Assembly (NCBI GenBank): GCA_949128115.1
Contig: OX421967.1
Location: 23,576,635 to 23,640,634, forward strand
Source: Anaspis maculata
Lineage: Eukaryota; Arthropoda; Insecta; Coleoptera; Scraptiidae
Length of the DNA stretch: 64,000 nucleotides
Reading direction: 5' to 3'
Of this stretch, positions 46,958-57,722 are shown one piece after another. Under the pieces are notes generated by a model that was not told where the DNA came from, searched no databases, and saw nothing but the letters and a program-made list of their open reading frames with translations. The number at the start of each line of letters is the position of its first letter. The first letter of the stretch is position 1. A program made the position numbers and the translations under genes.

Positions 46958-47206
46958 TATAATCTCAAATCTGTCTTCGTAGTGTTACAAGTATTCGCTA
47001 TCGGCAATGGTTGGAAAAACCACGGGAAAAACGAGCTAAATGCCCGCAGAAAAAGGAAAACGTGAACAAGGTGTTCACGTATAATACCCCCCCTCTTGGA
47101 GGCTTCTTCTTGAAGATAATTCAGAAGACGAAAAACGATTCCCATAATATAATTTTTTCCATAGGTTCCGAATTTGTCCACAAAATGCTCTGTGCTTTAA
47201 CGCTTA

Positions 47207-47651
47207 CAGGGTGCAACATCGAAATTTTTTCTCAATTTGGACACGCTGTATTTTAATATAGGAATCGATTCCGCTTTTTTCGCTCATCACACTTTAACAG
47301 AACACACGTTGACAAAATTTGTTGGAATTAAAAAAAAAATTGCTAAAATTTCTGAAAATATAAAAAAAAAATCGAGTTTGTAGCGTTGAGTTTAGTTGAA
47401 TGGAAGTTATAATCAAATCCATTTTACGAGAATGACAAAAAATTCACTCGGCCATTTTTAAAAAAAAAACATTTTCCAATATTTTTAAAACTTAATCAAT
47501 TTTTTCACAAGTGTTTTGTTGACTAACCTATCAAGTCTGACATATTCATAATTGTGACATATATTCATAATCAGGATAAAAAGTAGAATCGATTCCCATA
47601 TTAAAATACAGGTTGTTGATTTTTGAGAAAAACTTTCGATGTTGCACCCTG
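47207..47651. mobile_element. CAGGGTGCAACATCG MITE, 445 bp, TA duplication
   Basis: TIR CAGGGTGCAACATCGAAA and complement are flanked by TA (47205-47206, 47652-47653). Confidence 0.85.
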
Positions 47652-47755
47652 TAAGTGATCACAGAAAATTTTTGTGGACAGATTCTAAGCAATGATGAAA
47701 ACGAGTATACTTGCGAGTATGTCAGAAATCTGGAACAAAAGTTTTCACACGGTCA

Positions 47756-50233
47756 CAGGGCAGGGGCGTAACTAGGTACCCGCAGCCCCCGCGATTGCGG
47801 GGGAGGGGCGATTTTTTCAAGAATTCATGGGGCCCCCAAGAAGTCTGTGTTGAAAAAAATTCAGTCGGAAATGTATGTACGTACAATTCATTTTGGGGGC
47901 GCCAAACTCGGTCCGCAGTTTTGTAACATGCTTATTTTTGAAATACCTATTTATTAGGAGTCGAACTTTCGTTAAGATTTTTTTGATCCCTCAAATGTCC
48001 TAAATTAATCCACTTTGCTTAACACAGGCTCCAACTCGGCGAAACTCTGCACTACTTCTACTTATTCTTTATGATTCTAGAGAATTTTTTTGACATTTCC
48101 CTTTCGATTTCAATTTTTTTTTTTTTTCATTTAGGGCTTCATTCCAACATATATCTGTTACTGACGAGAACTAACAAGCTCGAAACAAACGTTTGTATGC
48201 CAGTTATGGGGAAATTAACAATTTTTCCAATGAAATAGTCAATGCGAATCGACATTTAATTTTAGCTTTTGTACCTGTATTTTTCCCAAAAATGAGTTTT
48301 GTCGTTACCTAGTGAATTCAATAATTTCTGGCGTTCAACGTCAACGAAATCCAGGCGAGTCCTTGCCCTGTAGCCTGTAGCCGTAGAAAAGCGGCTTTTT
48401 AACTTTGCAGATTTGGTGGAAATGCGAAATGCGAGTGAATTTGGAATTACTGCTCTTTTGTTTCTTGAAATTTTTATTCATGCTTAGCTCCCGCCAAAAA
48501 AAATCAGCGTTGACTGTTTGGGTCGCCAGCCCCCATATATTAAAAATATCCTGTGGCCCCTTACCGCGGAGTGGATATACCGGGTGGGCCATAAAAAACC
48601 GTGCTCTGAATTTTTCCTTCTAAAATTTTTATTCCTCCACTGATTTTATCGAAACTTTCAGCATTTGATAGCCAATTGAATAGGCTATCATTTCTGTATT
48701 TCAAAATGGCCGACATATCAAAATTCAAGATGGCAGAAACAATTGAAAATAGGTCTTCTTTTGTTCTTGTTGCTTTTTATTGAAAATTACGGGAAGGTCA
48801 AAACCAATAATGTATTATAAAGGATTGGACCTTCCTAGTCAATTCAAGACCACAACCAATGAAATCGGGTTATCTGCTGAGGAGCTATTGCGAGTTGAAG
48901 CGAAGCCTACTTTACGTTTTTTTCATTTCCGCATAATGGATCCTTTGGGTATCCTGCCCGCAAATCCGCCATATGCTTATTTCTCAACCGATTTTCTTAA
49001 ATTTGGTATCAATGGCTAGCCAATTGGACAGGCTACCTTTTTCATATTACAAAATGACAGACCTGTCAAAATCCAAGATGGCGGAAGCACATGAAAATAA
49101 AAAAAAAATTGTCGTCATTGCTTTTCAATAAAAATGAGCGGAAAGTCAAAACCAATGATTTTTATGGAGGAATAGACCTTCCTCGACAATTCAAGACAGC
49201 AACCAATCAAATTGGTTCATCTGATGAAGTGCTACGGCCAGTTGAAGCGAAGCCTACTTTCCGTTTTTCTATTCCAACAAGGACGAATAAGACCTATTTT
49301 CAATGGTTTCCGCCATCTTGAATTTTGTCATGTTGGCCATTTTCTTATATGAAAATGGCAGCTTGTCCAATTGGCTAGCCATTGACATCAAATTTGAAAA
49401 AATCGGTTGGAAAATGAGGATATGGCGGGCAGGATTCCTAAATTTGGGTCATTTATGCGGGAATAAAGGAGCCGGTAAGTAGACTTCGCTTCAACTGACC
49501 GTAGCTCCTCAGCAGATGACCCGATTTGATTGGTTGTGGTCTTGGACTGTCAAGGAAGGTCTATTCCTTCATAATAATTATTGGTTTTGGCTTTCCGCTG
49601 ACTTTTATCAAAAAGCAATAAGGAAAAAAAAAACTCTATTTTCTATTGCTTCCGTCATATTGGATTTTGACATGTAAGTCATTTTCTCATATGAAAAAGA
49701 TAGCCTGTCCAATTGGCTAGCCATTGATACTAAATTTGAGAAAATCGGTTGAGAAATGAGCCAATGGCAGATTGGCGGACAGGATACCTAAATTTGGATC
49801 AATTATGCGGAATTAAAAAAAAAAACGGAAAGTAGGCTTCGCTTCAACTCGCAATAGCTTCGCAGCCGATGACCCGATTTTACTGGTTGTGGTCTTGAAT
49901 TGACAAGGAAGGTATATTCCTTCATAATACATTATTGGTTTTGACTTTCTGGTAACTTTCAATGAAAAGCAACGAGAACAAATAAAGGCCTATTTTCAAT
50001 TGTTTCTGCCATCTTGAATTTTGATATGTCGGCAATTTTGAAATACGGAAATTATAGCCTATTCAATTGGCTAGCCAATACTGAAAAGTTCAATTAAATC
50101 AGTGGCGAAATAAAAATTTTAGAAGGAAAAATTCCGAGCACGGTTTTTTATGGCCCACCCGGTACCTTTTTGTCACAGCAAAGGCCCCTGTCAGTTCTTG
50201 CGGGAGGGGGGCAATTTTGAAGTTACGCTACTG
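47756..50233. mobile_element. hAT-like element, 2.5 kb, 8-bp duplication CACGGTCA
   Basis: It starts CAGGGCAGGGGCGTAACT, ends AGTTACGCTACTG and is flanked by perfect CACGGTCA (47748-47755, 50234-50241). Most of it is filled by a TA-flanked foldback at 48580-50162. No transposase is present. Confidence 0.8.
48580..50162. mobile_element. TA-flanked foldback with duplicated modules in each arm
   Basis: Ends CCGGGTGGGCCATAAAAAAC and complement are flanked by TA (48578-48579, 50163-50164). Each arm holds two diverged tandem copies of a module of roughly 350 bp with landmarks CAAAACCAAT, CCTTCCT, CAATTCAAGAC and GTTGAAGCGAAGCCTAC, so there are four related modules in total. Confidence 0.8.
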
Positions 50234-50274
50234 CACGGTCATCAATCCTGTACAGGGTGAAAAGAGTAATCTGA

Positions 50275-51003
50275 CTGGATCAAGATGAAGTCAAAGATCT
50301 GAAAAAGATCGCGTTTCATCATAATAGTTTTCTGGCATACTTGCAAGTATATTTGCGAGTATACTTGTTTTCATCATTTATTTCATCCTAGATTTTCTAC
50401 GACAAGTATGATTTCAATGACCATGTGACAGAGGCTTTACACAAATGACTAAACCCAACTTGGGAACTCAACTATTAGTTTTTCTTTTGAGGGTGGGCGG
50501 GTATCCGTGTAGTCACTGGCAGTACCTCCTTAGCGTCACCTTAGACTAAGAGCGGCGCCGGGTGATTCTCACACCACCCACCATTTACCATTTTATGGAC
50601 GCATCAACAGCGAGGTTATTAGCACCCTTTTTCGGTGTCGTTCTCGTTTCACCCTTTTTCCCTTGACGTGACTACACGGTAATACACGCCAAGGTACTAA
50701 AGAAGGCATGTTCACCTGGCCCGAGCCGGATTCGAACCCACGATCCCTAGAATTGCTTCCAAAGATGGAGTCCGCCGCGCTACCGGCCGGGTTCTATTAG
50801 TTTTTACTTTACTTTGTTTGATTCTTACTTTCACCACATAATGAATGACAATCACTATTTGTTGAAGTACCTTTTTTCTCATTTATTTTTCAGTGAGCTT
50901 ACGAGAATCTATTTTGGGAATATTGTTATTGATTGACTAGCTTCCGCCGGGCCCGCTTTGCGGCCCCTGAGCGAACCCCTAACGCGAAAAGCGAACTTGG
51001 TTT
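50275..51003. repeat. Left arm of a 4 kb inverted repeat (with SINE inside)
   Basis: It pairs with 54063-54395: CATACTTGCAAGTAT, TGTGACAGAGGCTTTA, CACATAATGAATGACA and CGGGCCCGCTTTGCGGCCCC all recur as complements there. This arm carries the extra SINE and is otherwise collinear. Confidence 0.75.
50484..50793 (-). mobile_element. tRNA-derived SINE, minus strand, 12-bp duplication
   Basis: It is flanked by perfect CTATTAGTTTTT (50472-50483, 50794-50805). Read on the minus strand, the head has a box A-like TAGCGCGGCGGA (complement of 50771-50782) and box B GGTTCGAATCC (complement of 50728-50738), spaced as in a tRNA promoter for RNA polymerase III. The body is about 310 bp and is not a full cloverleaf gene. 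The opposite arm of the host palindrome lacks it, which confirms insertion. Confidence 0.85.
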
Positions 51004-51333
51004 GTTCTACATCCTCAATTTGGAATATTCCAAGGAGCTATCGGCTCTTTTGGAGATGATCCAAAGATATTTCCCAAAAATTCACCCGGACAGTGCATCA
51101 AAATCTGAAAAACTAACCTAGTCAAAAAAGTGATTGCATTGATCAAAAATTTGAATTAATTTTTTTTGATTAATTTTTCATTCTCATATTTTACGGTTCT
51201 TATTTTTGTTCATTTTTCAATGTCAGTTATTAAAATCATTGTCCTTCCACTTGTTTGTTTTTTAAGGCCGACGTCACTTTCCAACAGTTTAGAAGTATCT
51301 AACAGCTATTGTTTAAGTCACAGCTTACAATAT

Positions 51334-51756
51334 TGTTACGAAGCTCGCGACCATCCCGGCTCTTTCCGGAGGAATCAAGATTTCCGCGTTGCATTTGGGA
51401 AGCATCGAGAGGCTCAACGGTAGGTCACGACACGTCGAGACTTCTGGTGGAGGTGCCGTAGAAGGTACGCGTATATTCTTGACGCAGATACCAGAAAAAT
51501 CCTCGTGTGCTGGAGACACCAACAGGAAGCATCCAGAACCTTCGATGCCACTATAAAAGAGGAACTCGACCTGGCATCGGCAGAGTTTGAATCGAGCGAT
51601 CGTGGCGTTAACATCTCAAGCGACATTGTGAATTTCTAAGCGAATAATAATTCTGTGCGCTATTCAGTCGTATCGGTAGTAGCTAATAAAGTGCAGTTGT
51701 TTACAAGTAAATCAGCGCGTTTAATTTCGATATAGGCGAATCCGAATACCGTAACA
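51334..51756 (+). mobile_element. Solo LTR, 423 bp, ATAT duplication
   Basis: It starts TGTTACGAAGCTCGCG, ends CCGTAACA and is flanked by ATAT (51330-51333, 51757-51760). It contains TATAAAA (51552-51558) and AATAAA (51685-51690) in the right order for a U3-R-U5 layout. It is the same family as 8062-8518. Ty3/gypsy type is likely from the termini and 4-bp duplication. Confidence 0.87.
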
Positions 51757-51760
51757 ATAT

Positions 51761-52340
51761 ATAAAATTATTACAACGGATTTCGAACGAATTGTCAGGCG
51801 TTTCCAGGCAAAAGAAGTTACGTGTTGAATATTTGAATATTTTATTTGACAACAACAAAAAATATCAAATATATTTATATACATTGAAACATTGCTCGTA
51901 ATCTCGTATAATGCAGCCTCAGCTTTTTGCTTGAAAACCTTGCTTTGTTTTGGTTGCAATAATCTTGTACTAAAATGTGGGTATAGTCCTTTTCAGCTAT
52001 TTTCGGTGGGTGGCAAAGTTATACACATCAGGAGCTCTGTAGCACCCTGTATAACCCCCCGCCCGCCAAAATAACTGAAAGAACTATATAGTAACTTAAA
52101 AGAAAAACGAGAATACTTATACCTACCTCGCTGGAATTTACTAACTAATATAGAATTACGTTGTAGATATACGTTGTGAATTTACATTGTGAATTACCAA
52201 GGTAATTTGAATTTATCTTGTGAATTCACCATGAGCGGATGTGAAATATCGTTGTGTATAGTCGGCAATTCCCATGGTGAATCCACAGTTTTCACTGTAA
52301 ATTTACAAATATCACAATATCATAGCTTGATGTAAAATCA
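51761..52340. other. Intron 5 filler
   Basis: No gene is seen. CACCCTGTA near 52042-52050 resembles the right end of a CAGGGTG element. A run of diverged TTGTGAATTNAC words occurs at 52150-52310. Confidence 0.4.
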
Positions 52341-52348
52341 CATCTCAA

Positions 52349-52589
52349 CAGAGGCGGCGGAACCGGGGGGGGGTCAAGCCCCCCCCCAATCTCAGTCTTG
52401 GGGGGGGGACTGGCTCCTCCAATTTTCTCGATAAAGAGTTTTTCTCCATGTCAAATAAGATGATCACGCCTCTTTTCTGAAAAAATTTTCGACTGCGGCG
52501 CTTCTCACTTCACTCGCACTTCTTTTCCTCTCACTTGTGCCCCCCCCCCCCCCCCCCCCCCCAATAATTATACACTTCCGCCGACCCTG
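52349..52589. mobile_element. hAT-like MITE with long G/C homopolymers, CATCTCAA duplication
   Basis: Ends CAGAGGCGGCGGAA and near-complement (TTCCGCCGACCCTG) are flanked by perfect CATCTCAA (52341-52348, 52590-52597). It contains G runs near 52366 and 52399, C runs near 52379 and about two dozen C from 52540. Confidence 0.82.
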
Positions 52590-52689
52590 CATCTCAATAT
52601 GTGAGAGTGCAATACTGCGTGAAAATACAGTAGAGATATATTATATATTCATATTAAATACAGAATAATTTGGAACCTATGATAATTAA

Positions 52690-52962
52690 GTGAATTTACG
52701 TAAAGACTTCTATCAGTGTACTAGCGGCATTTCTCTGGACCGGTTGTTTCAGCTCCACCATATCGGCTTTCATCGCTTCCATTTTGTTTTTTCGGCCTCA
52801 TCAACAGAGAAGATAGTGAGCAAAAAAAATGTGCAGTTTACTGTCATGCCTTTTGGGCGCTGTAATGCATCGGCCGTGTTCGGCCGTGTTCAAGCGTTTG
52901 TCGGGGTAGGTCTCTGGTGTTGCTCGCAACGAATAGGCTTCAGACTCGGCCTCAGAGTAGGA
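52690..52962 (+). pseudogene. Ty3/gypsy reverse transcriptase fragment
   Basis: The translation includes NVQFTVMPFGRCNASAVFGR, matching the conserved F-x-VMPFGLCNAPATFQR block of Ty3/gypsy reverse transcriptase, preceded by a short divergent segment. It is an isolated fragment with no flanking LTR, catalytic YxDD box or integrase, in intron 5. Confidence 0.75.
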
Positions 52963-52990
52963 TAGCGTTAAGAAACTTGCTAGAGAATAA

Positions 52991-53324
52991 AGGTGCGTTC
53001 AGTCAGCTTAAGGTGCGTTCAGTCAACTTATTTAGCCGCAATTTTAATTTTAGCCGTAAGCGCTGCATCACTTATTGGCTGTTCCGAAGAGGCTGGTTCA
53101 TAAAAGCCAATGGGCGTCGCAGCGCTTGCGACTAAAATTAAAACTTGCGGCTAAATAAGCTGACTGAACGCACCTTTATTTAGCCGCAAGTTTTAGTTTT
53201 AGTCGTAAGCGCAGCGATGCTCATTGGCTGTCATGAACCAGCCTCCTCAGATCAGCCAATAAGCGATGCTGCACTTACGACTAAAATTAAAACTTGCGGC
53301 TGAATAAGCTGACTGAACACACCT
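52991..53324. mobile_element. Harbinger-like MITE copy D split by copy C
   Basis: Copy D (52991-53010 plus 53179-53324) is interrupted by copy C (53011-53175) of the same family. Copy C is flanked by TTA (53008-53010, 53176-53178). Removing C restores AGCTTATTTAGCC of D. D itself has flanks TAA/TCA. Confidence 0.88.
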
Positions 53325-53327
53325 TCA

Positions 53328-54062
53328 GACACACATCTGCACAATTGGCGGAGGAGCCGTGAGCCATGCATCGAGCCGGCCCTGGCCATGGACCTGAATT
53401 AGAACTTGTGTATGGTCAAGGCGAATTCAACACCTTTTTCGAATTATGCTGGCACTGACTCAGTTCAAAGCAGTTATTTGCCTTAAGCCATAGGTAGATA
53501 GATACATACATTTATTGCCTTATATAAAACCATTTTACATGGTTAAAAAATTCAAACCACCCAATAGTGGACTGGCACAGTACAAGTGCAATCTACCTTT
53601 CCCATGAGAACACCACGCATACCTGTGAGGACAGAACTAGCGGTCTGTAGTAGCCGTCTGCATTAGCGGGAATCTGCGCTCACAGCTATGCGCGCAAGTG
53701 ATTTCTCTCATGAGAAAGGTGGATTAGCTCGGAAGCTCTATAAAGGTGCATTCATCCTACAGAGTTTAAGGTGCGAAACAAATTTAATTTCCGTTGAATA
53801 GTCACATTTTGCATTGACATCTTGAACTTCTGCATTTTCACCCGACCAGATTTAAGGTCCAAATTCAAAATTTTCCCAAAAGAAAATAACGAGGAGAATA
53901 ATAAAGATGCAAATCAAATTTGTTCTTTTAGGAATTTTCAAGGCACTAGTGTGTATTTTATTGAAACAAGAAAACATCATCATCATCTGCCACCATCCCA
54001 TGGCCACCCGTCCACCATCAGTCGTTTCGTCCAATGGATAAATTTCACTACGACGGTTTCGC
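53328..54062. other. Intron 5 filler
   Basis: No gene is seen. A short inverted pair (CCCATGAGAA near 53600, TCTCATGAGAAAGG near 53707) may be a MITE remnant. Confidence 0.4.
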
Positions 54063-54395
54063 TCAGGGGCCGCGAAGCGGGCCCGGGGGAAGCTAGTCAA
54101 AAAATAACAATATTTCAAAAATAGATTCTTGTAAGCTCACTGAAAAATACATAAATATGAAGAAAGGTATACTGCAAGAAATAGTGATTATGTCATTCAT
54201 TATGTGGTAAAAGTAAGAGTCAAACAAAGTAAAGTGAAAACTAAAGCCTCTGTCACACGGTCATTGAAATCATACTTGTCGCAGAAAATCTAGGACAAGA
54301 TCAATAATGAAAACAAGTAGGTATACTTGCAAGTACGCCAGAAAACTATGATGAAACGCGTTCTATTTCAAATCTTTGACTTCATCTTGATCCGG
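54063..54395. repeat. Right arm of the 4 kb inverted repeat
   Basis: It mirrors 50275-51003 without the SINE. Between the arms lie a solo LTR, a hAT-like MITE, a gypsy RT fragment and Harbinger-like MITEs. Confidence 0.75.
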
Positions 54396-55153
54396 GCTGG
54401 GGCGTCTAGGATCTTTTCGGATAAAAAGCAATGCTAGAGGAAAGTCATGTTAAAGTTTGGCAACATGTGTTTTAAGGGTATTTGGACCTCGCTAAATACG
54501 AAAACCATTGTTGCCAAGCCGAATTTTGCACCGGAAGCCCGTAATGAGGGGGTAAAGGGAAAGGAAGACCAAAAATCACTATTTTTCACCATTTTTGATG
54601 TCGGGACTGCGACCTGTCATTAACGTGGAGTGAATTACATCATATCTTGATTCACTGAGGTCTTATACTACCATATTGACATAATTACTGTCAAAATTTC
54701 TAGAGGGGGAAGACTGGTGGGGGAAATGTTGACTGTGTAGATGATTCTTCTTTTCTTTCGATTTTGAGTGAATATAAACATGTTTGGTATCGTTTCCGAC
54801 TAATTTCTATATTCCCTATTCAACTATGGTGTTCAAATTGCGATAGAAGCGAGTTAAAACAAGTTTTACATGATAAAACATGTTTTTTATCAATATTTTT
54901 TCACGTCTTTCAACTGTGTTATTTTACTGCAAATCGACATTTTTTCTCAAAATTCTTGCGTAGTTCGTTAGTTTCATGTATTTACCATGATATAGGCATC
55001 CAATTGATTTGCCTCTACTTTTTTAAATGTAAAGAAAAAAAATTTTGTGTGGAAATTCTTTGGCTCTACTTTTCAACTTTGTTTTTTGCTGTATGATGTA
55101 TGTTTAATCAAAACTCAAGTTTTTCATATTTTAAAAAGTGAAGACACACTTAT

Positions 55154-55573
55154 GCCCGATTGCACAAAGGTGGTATCAAATTTTAGTTCGGTACTAAACA
55201 CGGGATCAAATTTTTGAAGTGGAACAAAATGCAAACCCAGTTACTTCAAGGAGAGATTATGATGGGAATACAAAATATGGCTTCAAGTGATTATTAGGAT
55301 ACCAAAACACAGGTGAGACAGCCTTTATTCTGGCTTGTAGAACAAATCTTGCCGGAACTGTCAGATCTTTTCTTTGTAATAAAAATTAAGCGACAAGTGC
55401 GTGTTACCCCTTCTTTGTTTTTGTATACAAATAATCGTAAGGGGTTATATTTTGTATTCCCATCATGTTCTTTCCTTGAAATGATCGGATTTGCATTTTG
55501 TTTTACTTTTAAATATTTGATCCGCTGTTTGGTACCGAACTAAAATTTGATACCACGTTTGTGCAATCGGGCA
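55154..55573. mobile_element. Harbinger-like MITE family 2, 420 bp, TTA duplication
   Basis: Ends TGCCCGATTGCACAAA and complement are flanked by TTA (55151-55153, 55574-55576). TIRs are at least 45 bp with GGTATCAAATTTTAGTTCGG. Confidence 0.85.
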
Positions 55574-55989
55574 TTAGTATGTGAATGTATTGTGTAAAAT
55601 ACACCAGACTAACGAAATACGCAAGAATTGTCGAAAAAAACTCCGATTTGCATTGAAATATCATGATTTATAGAATTAAAAAAAAATACGCTAATGAAAC
55701 TGAAGAGAACTTGGTGTAATCGAAGGCAGATACATTACCCTAAACGTTAAGTTGAATGATACAATTAGGTTTTATCATTTACATTTATTACATTCGATTT
55801 CAAAATCTCTTCTACCTCTTCTCTGGGTATTATTAGAGGAATGCGGCTTTTTCGAATATAGGTACATCTCATGAACGTAAATTTTGAGGAGTTGTTCTTT
55901 TTTAGAGGTTGATGGTAGAGAACACCTGCCCAAGACGTTCGAAAAAGGTAACTTTTCTTGGAGGTTTGATAGATCATCTCACGGAAATC

Positions 55990-56395
55990 CAAAACAGGTA
56001 ACCTTTTTTAGAGCATAATCAAACATACCAAAGAAAATTATGATTACTTTTTTTTTGAGCTGAAATAGAACTTCTTAGAGAAGTTGGAGAAAAGTAACCT
56101 CAAGGGTAACTTTTGGAGCTTTATTATTTTATGAAACATTTTGGATAAGGTCTAAAAAGTAACCTTCTTTGGAGCTTGAGAGAACATCATAGAGAAGTTG
56201 GAAAAAGGTAACCTCTTTGGAGCTCAATAGAACCTCTCAAAGAAGTGGAAAAGTGGTGACATATTTGGAGCTCAAGAGAACATCACAAAAAAGTTGGAAT
56301 AAGGTAACCTCTCTCTGTATCTTAATAGAGCATATCAAAGCCGTTTGGAAGAGGTAAACCGTTTCTCGAGCTCAATAGAACATCTCCGGCCTCTC
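55990..56395. repeat. Degenerate minisatellite, unit about 57-60 bp
   Basis: Repeating words GGTAACCT, GGAGCTC, AATAGAACATCTC and AAAGAAGTTGGAA recur about every 57-60 bp over seven or eight units, well diverged. Confidence 0.65.
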
Positions 56396-57325
56396 TGAGA
56401 GGACTCTTGCCCACTGGGCATCAGGTTCTAACATGAAAAACTCTTCTTTTGAAAAAAAATACATTCTAGAATATCTCAGCTAAGGTTTTCTTTATAATGA
56501 TGGGGTGGAGGACCACAGTTTTTCATCATACAATAAAATAATAGCAAAAAATAAAGTTGAAAAGTAGCGCCAAACAGTTTTCACAAAGAAATATTTTTTC
56601 CATATTTTTAAAGTTGAAGGCACATCAGTTACATGACTGTATTGTGTGAAATAGACCAGACTAACGAACTACGCAAGAATTTTGAGAAAAAAATGCTGAT
56701 TTGCAATAAATAACACAGTTCAAATTGGTAGAAAAATATTGACAAAAAAACATGTTTTATCATCTAAAACTTGTTCAAACTTGCTCCTATTGCAATTTTG
56801 ACACCATAATTGAACTGAGAATATGAAACTTGATAGGAAAAGATACCAAGAATGTATATATTCACTGAAAATCAAGAGAAAAGAAGAATCATCTCAACAG
56901 TCAACATTCCCCCCACCAGTTGCCCCCCTATGGAAATTTTGACAGTAATCATGTCAAGATGATAGTATAAGACCTCAGTTAATCATGATACGATGTAATT
57001 TACTCCACACTGATGACAGGTCTCAGTCCCGGTATCAAAAATGGTGGAAAATGGTGATTTTTGGTCTTTCCCCCCCTTTACCCCCCCATTGCGGGTTTCC
57101 GGTGCAAAATTCGGCTTGGCAACAATGGTTTTCGTATTTAGCGAGGTCCAAATACCCTTAAAACACATGTTGCCAAACTTTAACATGACTTGCCTTTAGA
57201 ACCAGTTTCCAGGCCACTTTTTCAAAAATGATCCTAGTCTATTATAGCTAACCATCTGACTTAGCTGTAGTACTACAAATCGGAAGTTTAGTACCCAGAT
57301 TAATTTCTTTTATTTGAAATTTCAG

Positions 57326-57626
57326 CCAGCTACGTCCAGATCCCTACCACAGAAAGCACAAAACCTCCATCAAATGGAAGAACCTGAACCCGACATTCAA
57401 CGAAGAGTTCGCTTTCGAAACGCGACCCACGGAACTGGCCACGCAAAGCCTGTACGTCACCGTATACGACAAGGATTACGGCAAGAGCAACGACTACTTG
57501 GGAGGGTTGATCCTGGGCGGCAGCGGGTCCAAAGGCCAGCGTCTCAAGCACTGGCTGGACATGATCCGCTATCCGGACCACAGGCACGAGGCGTGGCACA
57601 ACTTGACCGAAGAAGTCTTAGATTGA
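57326..57626 (+). CDS. Rph: Rph coding exon 6: rest of C2B and C-terminus
   Basis: After atttcag the reading QLRPDPYHRKHKTSIKWKNL continues C2B exactly where exon 5 stopped (FVKL). YDKDYGKSNDYLGG holds the second group of C2B calcium-binding aspartates; the final helix region is LKHWLDMIRYPDHRHEAWHNL and the protein ends EEVLD, then TGA at 57624-57626. A Trp-x-x-Leu ending of this type is normal for rabphilin and synaptotagmin C2B domains. The preceding intron is 15.0 kb and interrupts C2B. Confidence 0.96.
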
Positions 57627-57670
57627 AGGCAAAGAACAAACGATTGAGTAGAGTACCTACCCATTTATTT

Positions 57671-57722
57671 ATTAAATGTTGTTATATTGTGTAAGACCAA
57701 AATTTATATAATTATTAATAAA
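57671..57722 (+). terminator. Rph: Rph poly(A) signals
   Basis: ATTAAA at 57671-57676 and AATAAA at 57717-57722 follow the stop codon by 45-96 bp. Confidence 0.75.

Larger units (their letters stand above)
54448..57187. repeat. 2.7 kb palindrome in intron 5 with central MITE
   Basis: Left arm (about 54448-55140) and right arm (about 56580-57187) are complements, with landmarks AAACATGTTGCCAAAC/GTTTGGCAACATGTGTTTT, CGAATTTTGCACCGGAA and GTTGACTGT. The centre holds a Harbinger-like MITE and a minisatellite. Confidence 0.75.
25438..57722 (+). other. Rph: Rabphilin gene (Rph), six coding exons seen
   Basis: The gene spans at least 32 kb. Coding exons are 25472-25631, 25807-25945, 40734-40966, 41246-41287 (end approximate by one base), 41439-42308 and 57326-57626. 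All introns are GT-AG. The predicted protein is about 581 residues, in the size range of insect rabphilins. Rabphilin is an effector of Rab3/Rab27 on secretory and synaptic vesicles: the N-terminal helix and zinc finger hold GTP-bound Rab, and the C2 domains bind calcium, phospholipids and SNARE partners. An acceptor-like AG at 25436-25437 precedes the first coding exon, so an upstream untranslated exon may exist. A TATATAAG at about 25373 is an alternative core promoter. Coding exons are clearly richer in GC than the introns. Confidence 0.93.

Noticed and set aside
50728..50782. tRNA gene suggested by box A and box B
   Set aside because: The insertion has a 12-bp target duplication and a 310-bp body, so it is a SINE rather than a functional tRNA gene.
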